From the NCBI GenBank assembly GCA_022447585.1, contig JAKVAR010000006.1:248001-312000 (forward strand): a stretch of 64,000 nt of DNA. Reading direction: 5' to 3'. Both the position numbers and the translations under genes were made by a program. Shown piece after piece: positions 26,615 through 34,377 of the stretch (its first letter is position 1; every line of letters starts with the position of its first letter). This DNA comes from Crocinitomicaceae bacterium (GTDB taxonomy: Bacteria; Bacteroidota; Bacteroidia; Flavobacteriales_D; Crocinitomicaceae). The notes beneath the pieces were generated by a model. The model searched no databases. It was not told the DNA's origin and saw only the letters and a list, made by a program, of their open reading frames with translations.

Positions 26615-27449
26615 AGACCAAATAGAACAATTATTTTCTGATAAACTCAGGAATTTTGAAGCCAACGTAGATCCGTCGATGTGGAATTCTGTGGTTTCAC
26701 AGGTCGCGGCACAATCAAGTGCTACTGCGACAAGTATGTCTATTTTTACTAAAGTGATTATTGGTATAGGTGCTGCAAGTATTATTACAGTCGGAACAGT
26801 TATCTTAACCTTAAAAGGCGATAGTCAAAAAGCAGATAATAATGTACATACTGATGACATCGAGTTAGGAGTTGATAGCGAAGAAGAATCGGTTAGAAAG
26901 GTTGTTACAAACAAAATTTATAATGCTAATCAGGAAAGCTTAAATGAGTTTTTAGATGAGCAAATACCTTTGGTAACAGAAGTACCGCCTACACGCATTG
27001 AGGATGAATCGATAGAGTTGGTTGAAACACCGATTGATGTTTCAGAGGAATTTGTATTCGAACTAGAACAGGAAGTTGTAGAACAAGAACAGGAAGAGTT
27101 ATTAAAACCGGAATTAATAATTTTAGAAGAATCTAATGAAATTAAGGTTGAAGCAGAAGAAATAGTGCTCTATTCTATAGAGTCGCTTCCAAACATTTTC
27201 ACCCCAAATGGCGATGGAAATAATGATGTGTTTAAATTAACATCAAAAGGATTATATGATTTTAACATCACTGTTTTAAATAGTCAAAATAAAGTTGTTT
27301 TTCAATCAAATGATTTGAATTTTGAGTGGAGAGGTCAAGACTTTGCTGAGAATAACTGTTCTGAAGGAAACTATGTTTATTATATTACAGCGCGTGATAA
27401 TGCTGGTAATCCTGTTAATAAATACAGTCAACTAGTTCTTAAACGATAA
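26604..27449 (+). CDS. Membrane-anchored putative anti-sigma protein with a C-terminal CHU_C domain
   Basis: A 281-residue protein that appears to start at a TTG (26604) inside the sigma gene; no suitable ATG exists nearby and the N-terminus MKGKDQIEQLFSDKLRNFE looks like those of other Bacteroidota sigma-partner proteins. Residues 1-45 are cytoplasmic, 47-69 form one membrane helix (TKVIIGIGAASIITVGTVIL), 70-190 are an acidic linker very rich in Glu, and about 195-281 are a CHU_C/gliding-motility-associated domain (PNIFTPNGDGNNDVF ... GNYVYYITARD). It lacks a cleavable signal peptide. The anti-sigma role is inferred from gene order and topology. Confidence 0.8.
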   Translation: MKGKDQIEQLFSDKLRNFEANVDPSMWNSVVSQVAAQSSATATSMSIFTKVIIGIGAASIITVGTVILTLKGDSQKADNNVHTDDIELGVDSEEESVRKVVTNKIYNANQESLNEFLDEQIPLVTEVPPTRIEDESIELVETPIDVSEEFVFELEQEVVEQEQEELLKPELIILEESNEIKVEAEEIVLYSIESLPNIFTPNGDGNNDVFKLTSKGLYDFNITVLNSQNKVVFQSNDLNFEWRGQDFAENNCSEGNYVYYITARDNAGNPVNKYSQLVLKR

Positions 27450-28142
27450 GAATTTTTGATAGGCTTTAATACTTGCAAAGTACATCAACAAACCGATAAT
27501 TAATAGAATATGACTGGCATCATTTCTATCAAACCATTGGTGAAAGCTAATTTTCAATGTTTGTAAGAAAGCTGTGGGTATTAAAATGATAATACTAATC
27601 CATAGGTATTTGAAACCATTAGTAATTTCTTTAGCATATTTGAAACCTAAAAAACCTAAAGCGAACAGTAATCCAATTGTTGTGTTTAATGTTGGAACAC
27701 GAAGTCCTAAAGAAGGATCTGCTTCTAAATTAACAGACATAAATACGGCAGTTGCACCGAACAAAGCAAGTATTAATTTAACGCGTATTATTTTATTAAA
27801 GATGGCCTTAAAGTTCTCTTTAGAATGAAGAGATATCATTGCTTGCTCAATGAAAAAAACAGTAAATATTCCTGAATACCAGGAGGCATATTTACCCGTA
27901 ATTCCCCAATATTTATACATCATATGACCTAAACCTCCAAAGAAAAAACCAATTCCAAAGATGATAAAGAATATTTTCCATGATTTAAAAAATGTATTTT
28001 GAACAGGCATTTTACCTATTTTGAAAGCAATAAATAATGCAACAGCACAGATAATTGAATCACCTAGCATAGCGTTCGGTTCTACTAAGTCTAATCCGAA
28101 AGCTTGGAATTCAATTTTTGGGTAATCCTCACCAATTAACAT
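27432..28142 (-). CDS. Polytopic membrane protein of unknown function
   Basis: A 236-residue protein with about seven predicted membrane helices (around 30-45, 55-75, 85-100, 125-140, 150-170, 180-198, 215-232). Conserved-looking residues inside membranes include GGLGHMMYKYWG and SFHQWFDRNDASHILLIIGL, with several His that could bind metal or haem. It resembles a DUF6962-like family, but I am not sure. It is the last gene of a minus-strand operon: two bases separate its start from the SDR stop. Its 3' end overlaps the convergent CHU_C gene by 18 bases. Confidence 0.75.
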   Translation of the reverse strand: MLIGEDYPKIEFQAFGLDLVEPNAMLGDSIICAVALFIAFKIGKMPVQNTFFKSWKIFFIIFGIGFFFGGLGHMMYKYWGITGKYASWYSGIFTVFFIEQAMISLHSKENFKAIFNKIIRVKLILALFGATAVFMSVNLEADPSLGLRVPTLNTTIGLLFALGFLGFKYAKEITNGFKYLWISIIILIPTAFLQTLKISFHQWFDRNDASHILLIIGLLMYFASIKAYQKFLSFKN

Positions 28143-28144
28143 AA

Positions 28145-28957
28145 TTATTTACTTTTCTCTTCGAATTTATGAAGGTTTTTAAGTATTAGCCTTTCTACTA
28201 ATAAAGGAAATCTTGGTGCCATGAAGGCATTGATTTTTCCTATTCGAGTAAGTGTTGTTATGAATTTACGTTTTTTGATATTTTTAGAAACTTGTCGAGC
28301 AACATATTCTGTCGATTGAACTTTCTTATTATCTCGGTCGTTTAAAATAACCATAGATCCATCAGAAGCTATAGCTTCCTTGTTATGCTCAATTTGAGTT
28401 ATACCTACATAGATTAAACCAACATGTATATTATGTTCTTTTTCTTCAATTCGAATAGATTCAGCAATAGCTCTTAAGGCCATTTTAGATGAACAATAGG
28501 CTGAAAGAACAGGTAAGCCTCGAATACCAGCTAAGCTTGAAATAAAGACGATGCTTCCTTGTGTTTTTCTTAATTCTGGAATAGCGGGAATAGTTGGGTT
28601 AACAGTTCCCATTAAGTTACTGGAGAATACAGATTCAAACACTTCTGGATTTAAGTCAGCAACCTTTCCTCTACTAGATACACCAACGTTATTTACAAGG
28701 ATATCTAATTTTCCAAATTTATCAATAGCTGCATTAATTAGTTGTTCTCCTGCTTCTTTCTGTGAAACATCGCAACAAACAGTAATAACTTTATTGTGAA
28801 TTTTAAGTATTTCAGCTTTAGCTTCTGCTAAACGTACTTCGTTTCTCCCGTTTAAAACAATAGACGCTCCTTTTTTGGCAAAATCAATCGCAATCGCCTT
28901 TCCTATACCTCTGCTAGATCCTGTAATTATAGCAACCTTTCCGTCCATATTTGCCAT
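28145..28957 (-). CDS. Short-chain dehydrogenase/reductase (SDR)
   Basis: A 270-residue classical SDR. It has the cofactor motif TGSSRGIGKAIA (residues about 12-23), an R after the second strand (NGRNEVRL) suggesting NADP(H), NNVGVSS (NNAG variant), the catalytic Ser in VFISSLAG and the YCSSK motif with Tyr and Lys. The C-terminal tail (KKRKFITTLTRIGKINAFMAPRFPLLVERLI) is basic and amphipathic, typical of membrane-associated SDRs acting on lipids or retinol-like substrates. It is part of the operon epimerase-CPBP-SDR-membrane protein. Substrate unknown. Confidence 0.9.
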   Translation of the reverse strand: MANMDGKVAIITGSSRGIGKAIAIDFAKKGASIVLNGRNEVRLAEAKAEILKIHNKVITVCCDVSQKEAGEQLINAAIDKFGKLDILVNNVGVSSRGKVADLNPEVFESVFSSNLMGTVNPTIPAIPELRKTQGSIVFISSLAGIRGLPVLSAYCSSKMALRAIAESIRIEEKEHNIHVGLIYVGITQIEHNKEAIASDGSMVILNDRDNKKVQSTEYVARQVSKNIKKRKFITTLTRIGKINAFMAPRFPLLVERLILKNLHKFEEKSK

Positions 28958-28959
28958 AT

Positions 28960-29703
28960 TTATTTCTGTAAATGGATATCAGGATGATGTTTAAGCGCCG
29001 TTAAACTGTTTGTCCAAGCCATTGCAACGTGCACAATAAATGCTATCCAAATTGTACCAGATGCTAACGTAAGAAGACATAAAACTAAACCTAATGGAAT
29101 AGCGCCTAATGTTTCATCTAATCCTTTAGGGATGTGTGTAGCAGAGTATAAAGCTATATTGATAGCGATTGCGGGCCAAACCCCTAATGGTTCAACAAGT
29201 GGAATTAATAATGTTCCTCTAAATAAGAATTCATACCCAAATAAATACAAAGCCCAACCTAGCAGATTAATGAACAGTGTTTTTCTAGTCCATTTTTTAG
29301 CTCTAATTTGTGGGTAATTAACTAAGTTTTTTGGTTTTTTCGCAGAGAAGTATGCTAATGGAATGACTAAAATAGATAAACCAATTGTCCAAGCTAAAGT
29401 AAACATTGTCGTTTCTGGAATTACCGTTAGACCATAATCTGCTAAAGAAATGTTTGGAACAAATATTAAACATAAAATGGTCGGGACAACACCCATACTA
29501 ATGAACCCAAAGTATTTCGTAAAGAAAATGTGTTTTATGGATGCTTGATCTGGATCATTCTTAGCAAAGAAGAGTGCTTTAATTTTATCAGATTGAGCTG
29601 TAAACCAATATGCGACAAAAAAGATTAATGCAAAAAATATTGGTAAGAAGACACGCGTATCTGTGTCGGACCAACTCGTATTAACTTCAAAATATTCAAA
29701 CAT
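28960..29703 (-). CDS. CPBP-family intramembrane protease-like protein, first motif altered
   Basis: A 247-residue protein with about seven membrane helices and the ABI/CPBP fold. Motif 1 reads YEFLFRG where active members have EExxxR, so the first Glu is replaced by Tyr while the second Glu and the Arg remain. Motif 2 is LYSATHIPKG (canonical FxxxH; His kept) and motif 3 has HVAMAWTN (HxxxB). It may be an inactive or altered protease. It lies two bases upstream of the SDR gene and five bases downstream of the epimerase gene. Confidence 0.85.
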   Translation of the reverse strand: MFEYFEVNTSWSDTDTRVFLPIFFALIFFVAYWFTAQSDKIKALFFAKNDPDQASIKHIFFTKYFGFISMGVVPTILCLIFVPNISLADYGLTVIPETTMFTLAWTIGLSILVIPLAYFSAKKPKNLVNYPQIRAKKWTRKTLFINLLGWALYLFGYEFLFRGTLLIPLVEPLGVWPAIAINIALYSATHIPKGLDETLGAIPLGLVLCLLTLASGTIWIAFIVHVAMAWTNSLTALKHHPDIHLQK

Positions 29704-29708
29704 GTTTT

Positions 29709-30701
29709 TTATTTATTATCTAGATAATTATTCTCTTCAAACCAAGTATAACACTCTTTAATTGCAATTTCAATAGGCGTTTGTGGTAATCCAATTTCTT
29801 TTCTTGCTTTTTCAGGCGAGTAATAATGTTTTTCACATGAAATAATTGCTAACTCTTTAGTTACAGCGGGGTAGTATTTAAAAACTTTTGCAAATAAAGA
29901 ATTTATAGATCCATATGTTTTAACCATAAAAGAGCTTAATTTTCTTGTAGGAGCTTTCGCCCCAATGGCATTAGCGATGGTCTGAAAAGCTTCTTGATAG
30001 GTCAAGTTTACATTACCTAAGATGTAGCATTCACCGATTTTACCCATTGTAGTGGCGTTTGCAATTGCTGTAGCAGCATCTTTAACGGCAACATAATTTT
30101 TACCTCCTGTGGTATATCCTGGAACTTTACCATTATGAATTGCTAGTACCATTGCCCCAGAACTCGGTTTAGAATCATAAGGGCCAATCATGAATGTTGG
30201 GTTTACAACTAAAGCAGGTAAATCAAAATCTTTAACAGCCTTTAATACCTTTTCTTGTGCATATCGTTTCGAATCCATATAGTCTAATCCGTATTTTATG
30301 GATTTATATGGGTTACCTTCTTTTCCTGGTTCGTTATCATCACCGAAACCAAAAGAGTTTGCTGTTCCAACAAATATGAAACGTTTCACTTCATGTTTTA
30401 GAGCAGCATCAATCATGTTTTGAGTACCATCGATGTTTACCTTATTTACAATTGGGTTTCTCGCTGGAAAAACAGAAGTAGAAGCAGCTCCATGAATAAC
30501 CACTTCATTTCCTTCAAAAGCTTTATTTAAATCGTCAGCGTTTAAAATATTTCCATGAAAACGTTTAATATTTAAACCATCTAGAGTTGGCGACTCTTTA
30601 CCAGCTTCAAGTAGTACACTTACTTCATAGTTTCTTGATAGTAATTCTCTAACTAGGTTACTTCCAAGAACACCATCTCCTCCAGTTACAAGTACTTTCA
30701 T
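29709..30701 (-). CDS. NAD-dependent epimerase/dehydratase family protein
   Basis: A 330-residue extended SDR with the N-terminal motif VTGGDGVLGSNLVREL, an Asp/Glu-type second strand, HGAASTSVFP, IFVGTANSFG as the catalytic Ser/Thr strand, and the YxxxK-like YMDSKRYAQEK in which the Tyr-x3-Lys runs YMDSK. The region resembles dihydroflavonol-4-reductase-like proteins acting on lipid or hydroxy-ketone substrates. It is the first gene of the minus-strand operon and has a TAACTTTG promoter motif 32 bases upstream. Confidence 0.88.
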   Translation of the reverse strand: MKVLVTGGDGVLGSNLVRELLSRNYEVSVLLEAGKESPTLDGLNIKRFHGNILNADDLNKAFEGNEVVIHGAASTSVFPARNPIVNKVNIDGTQNMIDAALKHEVKRFIFVGTANSFGFGDDNEPGKEGNPYKSIKYGLDYMDSKRYAQEKVLKAVKDFDLPALVVNPTFMIGPYDSKPSSGAMVLAIHNGKVPGYTTGGKNYVAVKDAATAIANATTMGKIGECYILGNVNLTYQEAFQTIANAIGAKAPTRKLSSFMVKTYGSINSLFAKVFKYYPAVTKELAIISCEKHYYSPEKARKEIGLPQTPIEIAIKECYTWFEENNYLDNK

Positions 30702-30732
30702 TTAATATCAATTGTTTAGGTTAAATACGGCG

Positions 30733-30740
30733 CAAAGTTA
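30733..30740 (-). promoter_or_regulatory. Promoter -7 element (TAACTTTG) of the epimerase operon
   Basis: The minus strand reads TAACTTTG, a perfect TAnnTTTG match, 31 bases before the ATG at 30701. No clear -33 TTTG. Confidence 0.5.
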
Positions 30741-30787
30741 AGGTTATTATTTTTTAAAAATGATTAATTATTACCTTCGGAAAAAAA

Positions 30788-31129
30788 ATGACACAAATAT
30801 TATATATTACATTAGCTGCAGTTATTTTGTTTTCATGTCAGAATGTCGAAGATTCTAATCTAGACAGTGACTTTCAGGTTGTAGATAATCGTTCGGAATT
30901 ATCGAAAAAATTACACGGTAAATGGATCGATAAAGAAGACAGTACTTCTTTTTGGTTATTTAATGATTCCTTGGTTAAGTGGAATGGGTTTGCTCAAACA
31001 TTGCAGTATCATAATGTTTATTTTGAAGTTGGGTCTATTCGTTTTAATGTGAAAGAAACGAAAGAAGGGCTTGTTTTAACGAATCAGACATCCAAACAAA
31101 AACACAGACTGATTAGAGGAAATTTTTAA
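30788..31129 (+). CDS. Small lipoprotein, lipocalin-like
   Basis: A 113-residue protein with a lipoprotein signal (lipobox ILFSC, Cys at about 17). The mature part has KKLHGKWIDKEDSTSFWLFNDSLVKWNG, which resembles small lipocalin-like or META-type beta domains that begin with a GxW motif. Function unknown. Its last 17 bases overlap the 3' end of the convergent DUF1702 gene. Confidence 0.75.
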   Translation: MTQILYITLAAVILFSCQNVEDSNLDSDFQVVDNRSELSKKLHGKWIDKEDSTSFWLFNDSLVKWNGFAQTLQYHNVYFEVGSIRFNVKETKEGLVLTNQTSKQKHRLIRGNF

Positions 31130-31931
31130 GTGTTTGAATAGAAGTAGAGTAGAGGTCAGTTGAATTAAAAGCACTGATTTTTTCTATAATAAGCGGAACA
31201 TTGGATAGGGTTTTGTCACCTATTAGCGTTGAGCATTGGAGATTTGAACCTGCTTTTTTTCTTGAATGAAGGGCTAAAGCAACCCCGACTTTAAAATCAT
31301 TTAAATATGGTCCAGACAGGCGTTGAATATCTATTATTTCTTTCGTTTTTACTCCTCCAACATAGGTAAATGCAATACCAACACCGCGCCATAAATCAGC
31401 ATGACGATTTTTTGGTATTATAGAAATTAAATGAGATATTTTTTCGTGATTTCCTTCGGATAAATACCAAAGTGCTCTACCGATGCCTTGATCGAAGGAC
31501 ATTTTATTTTTCTCGTTAATAGAGTCCGGAATTTGTGCTGTTCTTATTGCAATCCGTCGTTTAAAAATGGCATAATAATATCCGTAGCCGTCAATAACTC
31601 TGGATAGCATGTATGGAGAAAAAGAAGACGTATGATCTTCAATGTTTGAATTTAGTGAGGCTAGTGCCCAACCTAACCCAACATGAATTTGACAGTCGTG
31701 TAAACCTTTCGTTTCATGTTTAAATGATTCCCATAACTTTAAATTGCCGTCTTGCGCTAAAGAACTTTGGGATATGGCAAAAGAGGCACCTTCATATGAT
31801 ACAGATCTAAATGAATCATAAAAGGAATCTAATTTATCATAAAGTTTATGGTTAAGTTCAGATTTTGTAGAGATTAATTGTCCTTCTTTAAAAGCAGACT
31901 GAATTGTTCGTATGTTGGTTATTATACCCAT
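31113..31931 (-). CDS. DUF1702 family protein
   Basis: A 272-residue protein that matches DUF1702 along most of its length: YEGASFAIS (about 47), the HVGLGWALA segment (about 83), IDGYGYYYAIFKR (about 112), FDQGIGRALWYLSEGN (about 147) and RHADLWRGVGIAFTYVGG (about 175), followed by a GVALALHSRKKAG segment. This family is known from enediyne biosynthetic gene clusters, where its function is unclear. The start codon directly follows the stop of the halogenase-like gene, so the two are one operon. No polyketide synthase is in the window. Confidence 0.88.
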   Translation of the reverse strand: MGIITNIRTIQSAFKEGQLISTKSELNHKLYDKLDSFYDSFRSVSYEGASFAISQSSLAQDGNLKLWESFKHETKGLHDCQIHVGLGWALASLNSNIEDHTSSFSPYMLSRVIDGYGYYYAIFKRRIAIRTAQIPDSINEKNKMSFDQGIGRALWYLSEGNHEKISHLISIIPKNRHADLWRGVGIAFTYVGGVKTKEIIDIQRLSGPYLNDFKVGVALALHSRKKAGSNLQCSTLIGDKTLSNVPLIIEKISAFNSTDLYSTSIQTLKNFL

Positions 31932-33590
31932 TTAATAATACCACATAGTATTAACATCTGACTTAATTGAATCAGAGGCTAAAACGCCGTTTTCAACTTC
32001 TTTAGGTTTATTTTTAAGTGACATGGTATACGGATCTACTTTTATATTCATAGAAGTACCGTAAATTTTATGACTCATTAATCTAAATAACTCTGATGCG
32101 ATTTCTTCTAAAAGACCAACATTGTCTTCCACTTTTTTAACAAGCTCTCTAGCGCTAAATTTGTCATCAATACCTTTATGAAAGTCTTTTAAGTATTGAA
32201 TATCAAATGGGTCAATGTATTGATCCGTAAAGGTTGCGTCGTCATGTTCATCCCATTCGAGTAGAACTTTCTGCATTTGTGTATTCAATAAACCAAACTT
32301 TTGACCTGTTGATCCTTCTTTAGAAAACAAACTTCTGAGGACACCAATATTTGTATACCCTTCATTTGTAAATAATAAAGTTGGAACTCCCCAATAAGTA
32401 GCCCAATCCCAAAAGATTTTAACTACCATCGATTGAGTTTTTCCCCACAAGCCATACATATCTTTATATATTGGAACCCAATTATTGAATAGCGCAAAGT
32501 GTGTTCTTTCAAAGACATTAGTTCTTAAATTAATATCTTCTCCTAATTTATCTCGCAGGATTAAATCGGATATAAAAGTATTATTTAAAGCAATGAAGTC
32601 TGTACCAGGTGAGTAGAATGGATCTAAGAAAACACCAGACTCTCCAGTGATGGCCCAGCGTTCCGTTGAATATAATTTTTCAGAAGAATGAGAATAATGT
32701 TTCATTATTTTGAAATCTAAAACATCTTCTCTTTTTTTATCTAAACAAGCGAAAGCGTTGGGTTCATTTGCTTTAAGCCAATCCATTGCTCGATCAAATT
32801 TATTGAACGTCTCGAAGGCATGATGCTTTGGGTCAGCAACAATTCCAACGCTCGTATTACCTGACGATAGAGGGATAAACCAAACCCAGTAACCCTTGTC
32901 CATAAGGTGAATTGTACTAAGTCGTCGTAACCCGGGCTCTACATAGGTGGACCATTCTTTATTTTCGGACCAATTGTCTATATCAATTTCCCCTTTTACT
33001 CTAAACCATGCAGCATTTGCGGGATGGTCAACGGTTTTTGCTAGGTTGAATTTTCGTTTTAGAAAGCTAGATCGTCCCGTAGCATCAACAACCCATCTAG
33101 ATTCGGTTTGTATCGTTTGTTTGTTATGCTCAAAGTCTACGGTGTGTTTCGCGTTTTCATCAATTACTACATTTGTTACTTTTGCTCCAAGTAGAACCTC
33201 TGTACCTAGCTTTTTTGTTCTTGATATTAATTCGTTTTCGAATGTTCCACGGTCTAATTGATGACTTGGAATCGGTAATAGTTTTCTTGGACCCAACTCG
33301 ACGCGACGTGCAATATCATCTTTATGTTCTGGGGTGAAGAAAAAACGTAAGCCATGCTTAGGAAGTTGTTCAGCGTCTAAATAGTTTTTTAAATCTAGAA
33401 CTTCTCGAATATAATGCGTGCCGAGTTCAACTGTAGATTCTCCAACTTTATGGGTAGCTTCATCTGCTGTTGAACTTCGTTTTTCTAGAACAAGTATAGA
33501 AATTTCAGGGTTAGATCTTTTTAGCTGCATGGAAAGTGTTAATCCAGCTAACCCTCCTCCTAAAATGATAACGTCATATTCTTTTTGCAT
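31932..33590 (-). CDS. Flavin-dependent halogenase-like oxidoreductase
   Basis: A 552-residue FAD protein. The dinucleotide-binding motif GGGLAG (about 11-16) is followed by the THKVGEST segment (about 46-53) seen in tryptophan-halogenase relatives, a VVDATGR motif (about 170), the halogenase signature WVWFIP (about 235; consensus WxWxIP) and the GESGVFLDPFYSPGTDF flavin-binding region (about 310). It could be a halogenase or a related monooxygenase; catalytic Lys and Glu positions would need an alignment. It is co-transcribed with a DUF1702 gene. A TGACTTTG motif (one mismatch to TAnnTTTG) lies four bases before the ATG. Confidence 0.85.
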   Translation of the reverse strand: MQKEYDVIILGGGLAGLTLSMQLKRSNPEISILVLEKRSSTADEATHKVGESTVELGTHYIREVLDLKNYLDAEQLPKHGLRFFFTPEHKDDIARRVELGPRKLLPIPSHQLDRGTFENELISRTKKLGTEVLLGAKVTNVVIDENAKHTVDFEHNKQTIQTESRWVVDATGRSSFLKRKFNLAKTVDHPANAAWFRVKGEIDIDNWSENKEWSTYVEPGLRRLSTIHLMDKGYWVWFIPLSSGNTSVGIVADPKHHAFETFNKFDRAMDWLKANEPNAFACLDKKREDVLDFKIMKHYSHSSEKLYSTERWAITGESGVFLDPFYSPGTDFIALNNTFISDLILRDKLGEDINLRTNVFERTHFALFNNWVPIYKDMYGLWGKTQSMVVKIFWDWATYWGVPTLLFTNEGYTNIGVLRSLFSKEGSTGQKFGLLNTQMQKVLLEWDEHDDATFTDQYIDPFDIQYLKDFHKGIDDKFSARELVKKVEDNVGLLEEIASELFRLMSHKIYGTSMNIKVDPYTMSLKNKPKEVENGVLASDSIKSDVNTMWYY

Positions 33591-33912
33591 ATCTCAAAGT
33601 CATAATTATTGTTACTGGTACTAATTTAAGAAGATTCTGAGGAAAATTATGCATCATATGGTTTAAGAATATTTTAAACTTGATATGCTGTTGTCACAAA
33701 ATGGGTGAGATTAACTCCTTTTTCAAAGTAAGTTTTTTATTTCTTTTTCTTTGTTTCATAAATGTAGAGAGGAGTTTGTTCGGTGTCAACGGAACTATTA
33801 AGCAACGAAGCTCTTTATATTATAGAGCGTATAATAGACAGGTGATATGCATTTATAGAGGTTGGTTGTTGGGTATAAAAAAAGCCTCAGAGATTATCTA
33901 AGGCTTTTCTTG
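33591..33912. other. Intergenic region between the halogenase gene and tRNA-Cys
   Basis: A gene-poor 320-base stretch. It holds the presumed halogenase promoter at its left end and the tRNA-Cys terminator at its right end. A 73-codon open frame at 33680-33901 shows no ribosome-binding or family features and runs through the terminator; I do not consider it a gene. Confidence 0.6.
33877..33908 (-). terminator. Terminator of tRNA-Cys
   Basis: On the minus strand, arms 33901-33907 and 33881-33887 (AAAGCCT/AGGCTTT) extend by three pairs after one mismatch, with a five-base loop, and end in a T run (plus-strand A run 33877-33883). It lies just downstream of the tRNA. Confidence 0.8.
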
Positions 33913-33983
33913 AGGTCCCGAGCGGATTCGAACCGCTGTAGATGGTTTTGCAGACCACTGCCTAGCCACTCGGCCACAGGACC
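33913..33983 (-). tRNA. tRNA-Cys (anticodon GCA)
   Basis: A 71-nt cloverleaf on the minus strand. The acceptor stem pairs GGTCCTG with CGGGACC, the anticodon loop is CTGCAAA (GCA), the T-loop carries GGTTCGAATCC, and the discriminator base is U as usual for tRNA-Cys. CCA is not fully encoded. A terminator follows. Confidence 0.95.
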
Positions 33984-34023
33984 ATTAATTCTTGGCAAAT
34001 GTAATAAAAAAATGATTGAATAT

Positions 34024-34377
34024 CTATCCTTCGATAATAATAGCAACATTATCTACATCTCCGTTGATAGGAGGACAAATTTTCGTCACTTTTACTTTGA
34101 GTGAAATTACTTCTTTAATATCTGACTTAATGCGATTTACGATGCGTTGACCAACATGTTCAATTAGTTTTGAACGGATTCCCATTTCTTCTTTAACAAT
34201 TGAATTTAGGTCAACATAGTCAATAGTTTGGTTGAGTTGGTCTGAAACTGCTGCGGCACCAAAGTCAGTTTTTAAGGAGATATCTACGATATAATTACCA
34301 CCAATTTTACCTTCTTCAGTTAAGCAACCATGGTAAGCATAAAGCTTAATACCATTAACTTCTATTGTGTGAGTCAT
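34024..34377 (-). CDS. folB: Dihydroneopterin aldolase
   Basis: A 117-residue FolB-type enzyme of folate biosynthesis that cleaves dihydroneopterin to 6-hydroxymethyl-dihydropterin. It begins IEVNGIKLYAYHGCLTEEGKIGG with the conserved YxxHG and E, has TIDYVDL and KLIEHVGQRI, and ends with the KICPPI segment that includes the Lys of the active site. Its ATG overlaps the gltX stop (ATGA). Confidence 0.93.
   Translation of the reverse strand: MTHTIEVNGIKLYAYHGCLTEEGKIGGNYIVDISLKTDFGAAAVSDQLNQTIDYVDLNSIVKEEMGIRSKLIEHVGQRIVNRIKSDIKEVISLKVKVTKICPPINGDVDNVAIIIEG

Noticed and set aside
33680-33901. 73-codon open frame upstream of tRNA-Cys
   Set aside because: No signal, domain or start context, and it runs through the tRNA terminator on the opposite strand.
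33913-33983. tRNA-Cys as a possible integration site
   Set aside because: No integrase or repeated tRNA end is seen on either side.
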